Source: Lacisediminihabitans sp. (GTDB lineage Bacteria; Actinomycetota; Actinomycetes; Actinomycetales; Microbacteriaceae). From it: a stretch of 38,463 nt of DNA. The position numbers and the translations under genes were made by a program. The notes under the pieces are model-generated. The model did not search any database. It saw only the letters and a list, made by a program, of their open reading frames with translations, and was not told where the DNA came from. Below, one piece after another: positions 30,435 to 36,413 of the stretch (the first letter of the stretch is position 1; every line of letters starts with the position of its first letter). The stretch spans positions 1 to 38,463 of the forward strand of contig JANYGT010000208.1 of NCBI GenBank assembly GCA_025362355.1, given 5' to 3'.

Positions 30435-30881
30435 GTGCCAGTAAACCCAGCGCTGCAGGGGCGTGTCTTTCCGCCGACAGCGCCCTATCTCGTCGCGCGG
30501 GAGAAGATTCGCGAGTTCGCCCGTGCCGTGTTCTCCGACAGTCCTCTCTCGCTGGATGTCTCGGCCGCACGCGCGGCGGGCTACGACGATCTCGTCGCCT
30601 CGCCGACCTTCGCGGTCGTCGTACAGGAGTCGACGCTCGCGCAATTGCTCGCCGAGCCCGACGCCGGCATCGATTTCTCCCGCGTCGTCCACGGCGACCA
30701 GCGCTTCTCCTTCAGCCGACCCATCGTGGCGGGCGACGAACTCGTGGCCACCCTCACGATCGCCGGCGTCAAGTCGCTCGGTGGTCATTCGATGGTGACG
30801 GCTCAGTCGGACATCACCGACGCGAGCGGCGAACACGTGGTCACCGCCACGTCGACGCTGGTGGTGCGGGGCGACGAATGA
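30435..30881 (+). CDS. MaoC-type dehydratase N-terminal-domain protein (HadA-like)
   Basis: A 148-residue hot-dog-fold protein of the FAS1/MaoC N-terminal-domain group: LQGRVFPPTAPYLVAREKIREFARAVF, YDDLVASPTFAVVVQES, VVHGDQRFSFSRPIVAGDELVATLTIAGVKSLGGHSMVTAQSDI. In mycobacteria the matching subunit HadA stabilises the substrate tunnel of a 3-hydroxyacyl-ACP dehydratase whose catalytic partner is the next gene. GTG 30435 (MPVNPAL) has AGGA about 7 bp upstream; the track's TTG at 30429 is less likely. A TAGGAT hexamer could make the message nearly leaderless. It overlaps the next gene by 4 bp (ATGA). Confidence 0.88.
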   Translation: MPVNPALQGRVFPPTAPYLVAREKIREFARAVFSDSPLSLDVSAARAAGYDDLVASPTFAVVVQESTLAQLLAEPDAGIDFSRVVHGDQRFSFSRPIVAGDELVATLTIAGVKSLGGHSMVTAQSDITDASGEHVVTATSTLVVRGDE

Positions 30882-31342
30882 CCGCCCTCAGCATCGGCGA
30901 TGTCATCGCCGAGCGCACCTTCGTCCTGACGCGCGATTCTCTCGTGCGCTACGCCGGGGCATCCGGGGATTTCAATCCGATCCACTACCGCGATGACATC
31001 GCCCGCTCGGTGGGACTCTCCGGCGTACTCGCCCACGGGATGCTCACCATGGGCTTCGCCGTGCAGCCCGTCGTCGACTGGATCGGTGACCCGGCGCGCG
31101 TGCTCGACTACCAGGTGCGCTTCACCCGTCCGGTTCCGGTGGACGCGACGGATGGCGCGACGGTCGCCGTCGTGGCGAAGATCGGCGCGCTGGAATCAGG
31201 CGAAGTGGGGCCGGATCAAGACGGGCCGGATCAAGACGGCCCAGATCAAGTGGGCCCGGATATCGCCCGCATCGACCTGACGGTCACCTTCGACGGCTCG
31301 ACGGTGCTCGGCAAGGCCCAAGTGCGGGTTCGTCTCGGCTGA
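30878..31342 (+). CDS. MaoC-family hydratase/dehydratase (HadB-like) with 5-residue repeat insert
   Basis: A 154-residue catalytic hot-dog dehydratase subunit. The hydratase-2 motif is YAGASGDFNPIHYRDDIARSVGLSGVLAHGMLTMGF, with the Asp and His of the usual catalytic pair. VRFTRPVPVDATDGATVAVVAKI follows. Between residues 111 and 128 is GPDQDGPDQDGPDQVGPD, a repeat encoded by 15-bp tandem units and absent from standard members. It sits in a loop near the C-terminal strands, so the fold may tolerate it. It forms an operon with the preceding subunit and with murB (1-bp overlap), a gene order common in actinobacteria. Confidence 0.9.
   Translation: MTALSIGDVIAERTFVLTRDSLVRYAGASGDFNPIHYRDDIARSVGLSGVLAHGMLTMGFAVQPVVDWIGDPARVLDYQVRFTRPVPVDATDGATVAVVAKIGALESGEVGPDQDGPDQDGPDQVGPDIARIDLTVTFDGSTVLGKAQVRVRLG
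31208..31260 (+). repeat. 15-bp tandem repeat inside the HadB-like gene
   Basis: Units GGGCCGGATCAAGAC, GGGCCGGATCAAGAC, GGCCCAGATCAAGTG and a partial GGCCCGGA are consecutive. The unit length keeps frame, adding five-residue blocks (GPDQD). Two units are identical and the third has diverged. Confidence 0.9.
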
Positions 31343-32529
31343 TGGACCCTTCCGACCTGACGACCCTCTCCGGACTGACGACCAACTCCGACCTGACGAC
31401 CAACTCCGACCTGCCGACCCTCTCCGACCTGACGACGCTGCGGGTCGGCGGACCCGCTGCACGACTGCTGTCTCCGACGACCGTCGAGGAGCTCGTCTCG
31501 GCGACCCTCGCAGTCTGGGATTCCGGCGAGGAGTGGCTCGTGCTCGGCGGCGGCTCGAATGTGGTCGTCGACGATGACGGATTCGATGGCAGCGTCATCC
31601 GCACGCTCACCCGGGGAATCGAGCTGAGCCGGGAATCACAGACGAGCACCTCGGATGACGCGGGCCGGGTACTCGTCAACGTGCAGGCCGGCGAACCCTG
31701 GGACGCCCTCGTCGCGTCCACCGTCGAGCGTGGACTGGCCGGGATCGAGGCGCTGTCCGGAATCCCGGGGTCGTCGGGCGCAGCGCCCATCCAGAACATC
31801 GGAGCGTACGGCCAGGAGCTCGGCGACACGCTCGTCGCCCTCGACTTCGTCGATCATGCCACCGGGGAGCGAACCCGGTTGCGCGCCGACGAGCTCGAGC
31901 TCGGGTACCGCACCTCCGCGCTCAAGGCGGGTCGGCGGGGACTCGTCGTCGCTATCGAACTGCGGCTGACAGACGGCGGTGGGCTGAGCGATCCGATCCG
32001 TTATCCGCAACTCGCGACGGCCCTCGGTGTTCCGCTCGGTGAACGGCTTCCGCTCGGCACGGTTCGTGATGCCGTGCTGGCGCTTCGGGCCGCGAAGGGG
32101 ATGCTGCTCGACGCGAAAGACCCCGACTCGGTCAGTGCCGGCTCCTTCTTCACCAACCCGATCGTGAGCGACTCGTTCGCGAGGGGCCTTCCGAAGGATG
32201 CGCCGCGGTGGCCCGTCGACGACCAGCCTGTCGCCGAGCCCATCGTGCTGCCGCTCGACGCCGACATCCCGCAGCGCGAATTTCCGACCGCCGAAGCGGT
32301 GAAGCTGAGCGCCGCCTGGCTCATCGAGAACTCGGGAATCACCCGCGGGTTCCGGCTTCCCGGTTCCCGCGCGGCGATCTCGAGCAAGCACAGCCTCGCC
32401 ATCGTGAATACCGGCGGGGCGACGAGCGCGCAGATCGCCGAACTGGCGCGCTACATCCAGACGAGGGTGCTGACCGAGTTCGGCGTGATCCTGCAGCCGG
32501 AACCGGTGTTCGTCGGCAGCGCGCTCTGA
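31342..32529 (+). CDS. murB: UDP-N-acetylenolpyruvoylglucosamine reductase MurB (type I)
   Basis: A 395-residue NADPH/FAD enzyme completing UDP-MurNAc synthesis. After an unusual N-terminal repeat (see repeat feature) the standard protein begins at about residue 28 (SDLTTLRVGGPAARL). FAD-binding segments are WLVLGGGSNVVVDDDGFDGSVIRTL and GIEALSGIPGSSGAAPIQNIGAYGQELGD. The catalytic serine is in AGSFFTNPIV, the C-terminal domain holds SAAWLIENSGITRGFRLPGSRAAISSKHSLAIVNTGGATSAQIAELARYI, and a conserved glutamate follows in LQPEPVFVG. The Y-loop LGYRTSALK identifies type I. ATG 31342 overlaps the upstream stop by one base. Confidence 0.95.
   Translation: MDPSDLTTLSGLTTNSDLTTNSDLPTLSDLTTLRVGGPAARLLSPTTVEELVSATLAVWDSGEEWLVLGGGSNVVVDDDGFDGSVIRTLTRGIELSRESQTSTSDDAGRVLVNVQAGEPWDALVASTVERGLAGIEALSGIPGSSGAAPIQNIGAYGQELGDTLVALDFVDHATGERTRLRADELELGYRTSALKAGRRGLVVAIELRLTDGGGLSDPIRYPQLATALGVPLGERLPLGTVRDAVLALRAAKGMLLDAKDPDSVSAGSFFTNPIVSDSFARGLPKDAPRWPVDDQPVAEPIVLPLDADIPQREFPTAEAVKLSAAWLIENSGITRGFRLPGSRAAISSKHSLAIVNTGGATSAQIAELARYIQTRVLTEFGVILQPEPVFVGSAL
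31351..31440 (+). repeat. Five 18-bp tandem repeats at the murB 5' end
   Basis: Five consecutive units of the form TCCGACCTGACGACC plus CTC, AAC or CTG fill bases 31351-31440 exactly, in frame. They encode SDLTTL, SGLTTN, SDLTTN, SDLPTL and SDLTTL. The last unit is the normal start of the MurB fold, so the other four look like duplications of it. Confidence 0.92.
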
Positions 32530-32585
32530 GACGGCAGTGCGCTCTGAGACGGCACTGCGCTCTGAGACGGCACGCGCTCTGAGAC
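32515..32585 (+). repeat. Four 18-bp tandem repeats spanning the murB stop codon
   Basis: GGCAGCGCGCTCTGAGAC, GGCAGTGCGCTCTGAGAC, GGCACTGCGCTCTGAGAC and the 17-bp GGCACGCGCTCTGAGAC run from the last codons of murB through its stop and into the 3' region. Each copy keeps a TGA in the same frame position. Confidence 0.92.
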
Positions 32586-32600
32586 CGGGCCACCGGAAAG

Positions 32601-33269
32601 TCAGCGCGGCAGGATCCCGAGTTCCATCGCGAGGGTGACGGCGCGGGTGCGATCGTTGACGCCCAGCTTCTCGAAGGTGTGCAGCAGGTGGGTCTTCACG
32701 GTGGCCTCGCTGACGAACAGCGACCGCGCGATCGTCGGGTTGCTCTGGCCCTTGGCGACGAGCGCGAGCACCTGCTTCTCCCGTTCGCTCAGCGAGATCG
32801 TGGCCGGGCGCGCGACCCTTCTCACCAGCAGCGCCGCGATGGACGGGGCGAGCGCGACCTCCCCGCGGGCGACCGACCGGATGCCGGCCAGGATCTCCTC
32901 CTGTGGAGCCGCCTTCAGCAGATACCCGCTCGCCCCGGCCTCGATCGCGGCCAGGATCGACTCGTCGCTCTCATAGGTCGTGAGCACGATGATCCGGATG
33001 CCCGGCTCGGCGGCGAGGATGGCGGCGGTCGCCGCCGCGCCGTCCAGCGAAGAGGCCGCGGGGTTCGGCGCCGGGTTCGGTGTGCTGGTGGGCACAGGCA
33101 TCCGCAGATCCATCATCACCAGATCGGGCTTCAGCGAGAGTGCAAGCGCGACGGCCTCGCGGCCGGTGGATGCCTCGCCGACGACCTCGACATCCGGGGC
33201 CGTCTGCAGCAGGGCGACGATGCCGCTCCGCACGATCGGATGGTCGTCGGCGACGAGGATCCTGATCAC
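32601..33269 (-). CDS. NarL/FixJ-family response regulator with receiver-domain insert
   Basis: A 222-residue response regulator. The receiver domain has ADDHP, phospho-acceptor Asp54 (VMMDLRMP), the LTTY threonine and GYLLKAAP. The LuxR HTH reads ISLSEREKQVLALVAKGQSNPTIARSLFVSEATVKTHLLHTFEKLGVNDRTRAV. Between MP and the usual MDG is an extra segment, VPTSTPNPAPNPAASSL (residues 59-75), absent from most members, in the beta3-alpha3 loop beside the phosphorylation site. GTG 33269 lies 30 bp after the kinase stop. Last gene of an ABC-transporter/two-component operon. The insert may affect dimerisation or kinase contact; that is speculation. Confidence 0.92.
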   Translation of the reverse strand: MIRILVADDHPIVRSGIVALLQTAPDVEVVGEASTGREAVALALSLKPDLVMMDLRMPVPTSTPNPAPNPAASSLDGAAATAAILAAEPGIRIIVLTTYESDESILAAIEAGASGYLLKAAPQEEILAGIRSVARGEVALAPSIAALLVRRVARPATISLSEREKQVLALVAKGQSNPTIARSLFVSEATVKTHLLHTFEKLGVNDRTRAVTLAMELGILPR

Positions 33270-33299
33270 GGTGCCGGCCTGATCATGCTGCGATCCTGA

Positions 33300-34493
33300 T
33301 CACGCCGCGACCAGCGGAAGAGTTACGAGCACGGTCGTGCCCGCGCCCGGATGCGTCTCGAGCGACAGGTTGCCGTTCACGAGGGCGAGCCGATCGCGCA
33401 TGCCGGCGAGGCCGAATCCTGGCTGGTGAGGCGACTGGGTGAAGCCGACCCCGTCATCCCGCACGAGCAGTGTGACGATGTCGCCAGACGTTCGCAGCAC
33501 GATGTGGACCTCCCGCGCGCCGGAGTGTTTGCGAACATTCGCGAGCGTCTCCTGCGCCGATCGCAGCAGCACGACCTCCGTGTCACGATCGAGCTCGAGA
33601 GAGGCGGGCGCTGAGACGAGGATCCGGATGCCCGTCTCCCGTTCGAAGCGCGCCCCCAGCCGTTCGAGGGCGGCCACGATCCCGCCGCCGAGCTCGACGG
33701 GTGCGCTCGCGGCGACAAGCGAGCGGGTCTCGACCAGGGCATCCCTCGCGCTCTCCTCGATCATCCCGAGAGTCAGTCCGAGCTGGTTGCGGACGGCGGG
33801 GTTGTCGCCGGCGACCAGCTCACGCTGGCCTCGCTGCGACAGCATCACGAGGCCGGTAAGACTCTGCGCGATGGTGTCGTGCAGCTCGCGGGCGAGCCGC
33901 TCCCGCTCGCTCGTCACGCCGCTGTCGCGATTGGCCAGAGCCAGGGCCTCCTGCGTCGCGGTGAGCTCGTCCAACAACCGCTGGCGCTGCTGGCTGAGGT
34001 CGGAGATACGCGTGATCCAGAGCCCGAGGGCGAGGCTGCCGATCAGCGAGATCGCTTCGATGACGAAAGTCTGGATGACATTGTCGGGCGAGGTGCCGAG
34101 GCAGACGAGGAAGCCGATGCTGACGGCGATCGCGAGCAGGAAGTTCGAGATGATGGCCCTGCGCGTCGACTCGAGCAGAATCCAGAGCAGTGGGAAGGCG
34201 ATCGCCTGCACGACCGCGGTGTTCGGAGACCCGGCGACCATCGCACCGGAGCCGACCACGAGGATCGCCGCGAAGACGGGGGAGTCCTTGCCGTCGCGGA
34301 GCGCCGTCCGGCCGATCGTGGAATAGGCGATGGACACGAGGGCGATCGTGACGAGCGAGACGACCCGCTGGCCGGCGCTCGGTGAGTAGCCGAACACGGC
34401 GAGGGCGGCGACGACCAGCATCGTCGTACCGAAGAAGACGTGCCACCACCTGTTCCCGGTCATGGTGCCAGCTTGCCACTGCGTGACGGACAT
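33300..34493 (-). CDS. Sensor histidine kinase (HisKA_3 family)
   Basis: A 397-residue NarX/DesK-type kinase. Five or six hydrophobic helices occupy residues 15-175 without a large extracellular loop, suggesting sensing within the membrane. A short coiled coil (DLSQQRQRLLDELTATQEALALANRD) follows, then the H-box RERLARELHDTIAQSLTGLVMLSQRGQRE and the HATPase with NVRKHSGAREVHI, VRDDGVGF and GFGLAGMRDRLALVNG. ATG 34493 lies 8 bp after the permease stop; the ORF-track start at 34880 is an artefact, and ATG 34463 is possible. Its partner is the adjacent regulator, and it probably senses membrane stress or the ABC substrate, as in LiaS-like systems. Confidence 0.92.
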   Translation of the reverse strand: MSVTQWQAGTMTGNRWWHVFFGTTMLVVAALAVFGYSPSAGQRVVSLVTIALVSIAYSTIGRTALRDGKDSPVFAAILVVGSGAMVAGSPNTAVVQAIAFPLLWILLESTRRAIISNFLLAIAVSIGFLVCLGTSPDNVIQTFVIEAISLIGSLALGLWITRISDLSQQRQRLLDELTATQEALALANRDSGVTSERERLARELHDTIAQSLTGLVMLSQRGQRELVAGDNPAVRNQLGLTLGMIEESARDALVETRSLVAASAPVELGGGIVAALERLGARFERETGIRILVSAPASLELDRDTEVVLLRSAQETLANVRKHSGAREVHIVLRTSGDIVTLLVRDDGVGFTQSPHQPGFGLAGMRDRLALVNGNLSLETHPGAGTTVLVTLPLVAA

Positions 34494-34501
34494 GCGACCA
34501 C

Positions 34502-35314
34502 TCAGCTGTCCTTGCGGATCCAGCGGAACGTGAGCCGAGCCGCGATCAGACCGCCGACCAGCCAGATGGCCAGCACGAGCGCGATGGTGCCGAGATTCCA
34601 CGTCGATCCCTGCTCGACCTTCGAGAAGGTGTCGGGGAGGAAGACGTAGCGCATGCCCTGCGCCATCCATTTGAGGGGGAAGACCGACGCGATGTTCTGC
34701 AGCCAGGTCGGCAGCAGCGAGAACTGCAGGTAGACACCGCTGATGAACTGGAGCACCAGCACGATCGGGATGATGACGGCCGTCGCGCTCTTGCCGGTGC
34801 GGGGAACCCGCGACAGCGCTATCCCGAGCACGGCAGACGTCGTGATGCCGAGCAGATAGACCCAGGCGAGCGTTCCCCACTTGGCTGCCTCGGTCGGAAG
34901 GGCGACCCCGAAAGCGAAGTGGGCGATCAGGATGAGCAGCGCGATCTGCAGCAGGGAGGTGACGAGCACCTGCCCGAACTTGCCGATGAAGTACGAGACG
35001 ACGGGCAGAGGGGTTCCGCCGAGACGCTTGAGGGTACCGTCGCTCCTTTCCATGGCGATGTCGACGGCGAGATTCTGGATGCCGCTCAGCAGGATGCCGG
35101 CCGCGATCATGCCGGGCAGATAGAACGCCGCCGCCGTGATGCCGCCGGAGCCGTCCGGATTTGTGCCGTACTTTCCGGCCGAGCTGAACGCGACCGAGAA
35201 GATCGAGAGCATCACGATCGGGAAGAGGAAGGTGAAGAAGATCGTGTCTCCCTGGCGGAAGTAGATCTTCGTCTCGTAGCGTGCACGGTCGACGCCGAGG
35301 GCGATGGTGTTCAT
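34502..35314 (-). CDS. ABC-2 type transporter permease
   Basis: A 270-residue membrane permease with about six helices. The family features are TIFFTFLFPIVMLSIFSVAF near the N terminus, YLPGMIAAGILLSGIQNLAVDIAMERSDGTLKRLGGTPLPVVSYFIGK with the amphipathic connecting helix, and the C-terminal LQNIASVFPLKWMAQGMRYVFLPDTF. It overlaps the ATPase gene by 4 bp (ATGA) and precedes the kinase gene. Together they form an export system for a drug, lipid or peptide; the substrate is unknown. Confidence 0.92.
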   Translation of the reverse strand: MNTIALGVDRARYETKIYFRQGDTIFFTFLFPIVMLSIFSVAFSSAGKYGTNPDGSGGITAAAFYLPGMIAAGILLSGIQNLAVDIAMERSDGTLKRLGGTPLPVVSYFIGKFGQVLVTSLLQIALLILIAHFAFGVALPTEAAKWGTLAWVYLLGITTSAVLGIALSRVPRTGKSATAVIIPIVLVLQFISGVYLQFSLLPTWLQNIASVFPLKWMAQGMRYVFLPDTFSKVEQGSTWNLGTIALVLAIWLVGGLIAARLTFRWIRKDS

Positions 35315-36237
35315 GAGAGTTCCTTTTCTGTGGACTTCACGTCAGTGGTCTTCTCATACGCGCTCACGAGTTCGAGGTAGATGTCCTCGAGGCTCGGGCG
35401 GATGACTTCGAGGCCCTGCGGCTCGGCTCCGAGCGACGCGTACAGCCGTGCGACGACGCCGGCCGGTTCGAGGGTGCGCTCTTCGTGGGTGCCGTTCTGG
35501 TCGGTCCAACGCACTACCGGGATCCGGGCATCCGCCGCTCCGAGCTCGTCGATCTTCCCGATGTCGATCAGTTTTCCGCCGGCGATCACGCCCGCTCGAT
35601 CGCTCAGCTGGGCGGCCTCGTCGAGGTAGTGGGTGGTGAGCAGGATGGTGGTGCCCTCACGCTTCAGCGAGCGGATGAGCTCCCAGAACTCGCGCCTGGC
35701 CTCCGGGTCGAAGCCGGTGGTCGGCTCATCGAGGAAGAGCAGCTCCGGGCGTCCGATGACGCCGAGGGCGACATCCACTCTCCGTCGCTGCCCGCCGGAG
35801 AGCGACTTGATGCGGGTCTTCGCCTTCTCCGTCAGGCCGACCGCAGCGATCACCTCGTCGACGTCGCGCGGGTTCGGGTAGAGGCGGGCGAAGTGGGACA
35901 GCTGCTCCTGCACGCTGACGTTGCCGCTCTCGCCGGTCGACTGCAACACGATGCCGAGGCGCGACTTCCAGTCGATGCCGCCGTGCTGCGGGTCGACGCC
36001 GAGCACGCTTGCGGTGCCGCTCGTGCGGTCGCGGTACCCCTCGAGGATCTCGATGGTCGTCGACTTCCCGGCACCGTTCGGGCCGAGCAGCGCGAAGGTC
36101 TCGCCGCGCTCGATGTCGAAGGTGATGCCGTCGACGGCGGCGAACGAGCCGTAGGTCTTGCGGAGATCCTGCACGCTCACATGCGTATCGCCGCCTGCGC
36201 TCTGCGTTCCGGTGCTGCTGATCTGGGTTGAGGTCAT
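35311..36237 (-). CDS. ABC transporter ATP-binding protein
   Basis: A 308-residue nucleotide-binding subunit (DrrA/CcmA-like). Walker A is GPNGAGKST, the Q-loop region is GIVLQST, the signature is LSGGQRRRVDVALG, Walker B is ELLFLDEPTTGFDPEARR, and the H-loop is LLTTHYLDEA. The C-terminal 80 residues (PVVRWTDQNGTHEERTLEPAG... LEDIYLELVSAYE) are the accessory domain of the DrrA subgroup, usually associated with drug or lipid export. ATG 36237 is the first gene of the ATPase-permease-kinase-regulator operon. Confidence 0.93.
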   Translation of the reverse strand: MTSTQISSTGTQSAGGDTHVSVQDLRKTYGSFAAVDGITFDIERGETFALLGPNGAGKSTTIEILEGYRDRTSGTASVLGVDPQHGGIDWKSRLGIVLQSTGESGNVSVQEQLSHFARLYPNPRDVDEVIAAVGLTEKAKTRIKSLSGGQRRRVDVALGVIGRPELLFLDEPTTGFDPEARREFWELIRSLKREGTTILLTTHYLDEAAQLSDRAGVIAGGKLIDIGKIDELGAADARIPVVRWTDQNGTHEERTLEPAGVVARLYASLGAEPQGLEVIRPSLEDIYLELVSAYEKTTDVKSTEKELS

Positions 36238-36292
36238 GAGGCAATGCTGGCGCGTGGATGTCGACGGGGCAATGGTGCACCGGCTACACCCC

Positions 36293-36312
36293 CATCAACC
36301 GATCGGTGGATG
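36293..36312. promoter_or_regulatory. Palindrome upstream of the ABC/two-component operon
   Basis: CATCAACCGATCGGTGGATG pairs with itself at 18 of 20 positions around a perfect ACCGATCGGT core. It is 56-75 bp upstream of the ATPase ATG, a normal position for an activator site. Binding by the operon's own NarL-type regulator is a hypothesis. Confidence 0.5.
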
Positions 36313-36327
36313 CCGCCCGCACGCGAA

Positions 36328-36377
36328 AGCGTGGCCGGGATCGCATCCATCAGGGGGGTCGCGATCCCTGCCACGCT
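36328..36377. terminator. Long hairpin between the surface-protein gene and the ABC operon
   Basis: AGCGTGGC-C-GGGATCGC and GCGATCCC-T-GCCACGCT pair over 16 of 17 positions around a 16-nt loop. It lies 36 bp after the surface-protein gene end (minus strand). The T-tract after it on the minus strand is short (TTTC), so termination is plausible but not certain. Confidence 0.5.
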
Positions 36378-36413
36378 CGTTACCGAAGGGCCTCAGCAGT
36401 CACTGGGGGGCGG

